From Conexibacter sp. CPCC 206217 (lineage in GTDB: Bacteria; Actinomycetota; Thermoleophilia; Solirubrobacterales; Solirubrobacteraceae), in the NCBI RefSeq assembly GCF_030646165.1, contig NZ_JAUTDO010000004.1, positions 444,156 through 508,155 on the forward strand: DNA of 64,000 nucleotides. The letters are read 5' to 3'. The position numbers were made by a program, and so were the translations under genes. Under the pieces are notes generated by a model. The model worked only from the letters and a program-made list of their open reading frames with translations, searched no databases and had not been told where the DNA came from. The stretch's first letter is position 1, and every line of letters begins with the position of its first letter. Positions 58,579 to 64,000 of the stretch are shown here, in pieces.

Positions 58579-58817
58579 CTTGATGCTTTGGCTGAACAAG
58601 GCTTCAACCGGCTTGGATGTGTCAGGGCCAGTGGGACCAGCTCTGGCACCGGAAGAAGCGGTGTCACGGTGTTGACTCCGCTAAGCGGGGTCAGCCATCC
58701 GACCTAGCGGCCGGACACCTCCAGGGTCCCGCAAAAACTGTCAGACAACTTCGGACCACCTCCTTTCTCTGGTCTCACCAGAGTAGCGGAACGGCCCGAC
58801 GGTCTGAAGGGTTTTGC
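58579..58817. other. 240-base gap downstream of gyrA with structured elements
   Basis: The gap holds a 9-bp hairpin (58673-58693, TGACTCCGC-TAA-GCGGGGTCA), the 14-codon frame described separately, and CTCTGGT-CTC-ACCAGAG at 58767-58783 next to a maximal Shine-Dalgarno. No larger gene is seen. It may be a small RNA or leader-like unit. Confidence 0.4.
58704..58748 (-). CDS. 14-codon frame with maximal Shine-Dalgarno, unknown
   Basis: TTG start, product MSDSFCGTLEVSGR, then TAG. The sequence AGAAAGGAGGTG (58757-58768) is complementary over 12 bases to the usual actinobacterial 16S tail and ends 8 bases before the TTG. It is followed by a hairpin at 58673-58693. The frame is too short to prove by sequence alone, but the ribosome site is far stronger than those of neighbouring genes. 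It may be a leader peptide with no gene behind it, or a small protein. Confidence 0.35.
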   Translation of the reverse strand: MSDSFCGTLEVSGR

Positions 58818-61451
<2,634 letters not shown>

Positions 61452-61456
61452 CTAGG

Positions 61457-64000
<2,544 letters not shown>

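Noticed and set aside
58757-58768. Fragment of a 16S rRNA gene (CACCTCCTTTCT)
   Set aside because: Only 12 bases match and the flanks are unlike rRNA; the other strand is a strong Shine-Dalgarno with a correctly spaced start codon.

Overview
The window reads as one chromosomal block of a very GC-rich, monoderm, flagellated actinomycete. The FhaA/FhaB/PstP/FtsW-RodA/PbpA/PknB-PASTA morphogenesis cluster, gyrB-gyrA, a DUF4446 gene and frequent GTG/TTG starts point to Actinomycetota. The absence of P- and L-ring genes (flgI, flgH, flgA) fits a cell with no outer membrane. A complete flagellum plus these genes is most like Solirubrobacterales (a Conexibacter-type organism). That placement is inference, because no database search was possible.

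Layout, reading the minus strand from right to left. gyrB and gyrA fill 58.8-63.9 kb. A short plus-strand block (55.3-58.5 kb) holds two membrane proteins, prephenate dehydratase and an HNH nuclease, closed by several hairpins. From 55.2 to 45.7 kb runs the growth and division operon: polytopic Ser/Thr kinase, fhaA, fhaB, pstP, ftsW/rodA, pbpA, PASTA kinase. Everything from 45.6 kb down to base 1 is flagellar or chemotaxis related. The units are: flgG-flgJ(N)-flgN-flgK-flgL-fliW-csrA; a Ser/Thr kinase with a C-terminal sensor-like domain; a plus-strand flgF-type rod gene; a short second FliK-like gene coupled to a tiny FlhB-tail gene; fliA (plus strand); a TPR-glycosyltransferase; flaG-fliD; fliS-fliT-like; the long flgB-flgC-fliE-fliF-fliG-fliH-fliI-fliJ-SLT-fliK-flgD-TIGR02530-flgE-flbD-motA-motB-fliL-fliN operon; cheW-cheB-cheR-cheA-cheC-cheD-fliM-fliY-cheY; fliO-fliP-fliQ-fliR-flhB-flhA-flhF-PilZ plus two small unknowns; and the 5' part of flagellin at the window edge.

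Reading the gaps by eye gave ten sigma-28-type promoters of the form T(A/C/G)A(A/G)-N15-(G/T)CCGA(T/C)NA/T, every one with exactly 15 bases between the boxes. They stand before flagellin, fliO, cheW, motA, flgB, fliS, flaG, the glycosyltransferase, flgF and flgG. The export apparatus and the rod/MS-ring operon, which are usually not sigma-28 dependent, are included, so FliA may drive the whole system in one tier. No flgM is visible. The flagellin leader folds into two small hairpins, each with GGA in its loop and one of them presenting the Shine-Dalgarno. This is the architecture of a CsrA target, and csrA-fliW are in the same cluster.

Other unusual points: FlhF keeps only the P-loop and has lost its other GTPase motifs; flhG is not present; the FlgJ hydrolase function appears split off into an SLT-domain gene inside the fliJ-fliK interval; a 61-residue FlhB-tail protein is coupled to a second FliK-like protein; the -35 box of the che promoter sits in the loop of a perfect terminator-like hairpin; and a 14-codon frame with a maximal Shine-Dalgarno lies alone downstream of gyrA. 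No tRNA, rRNA, CRISPR array, insertion sequence or prophage gene was seen.
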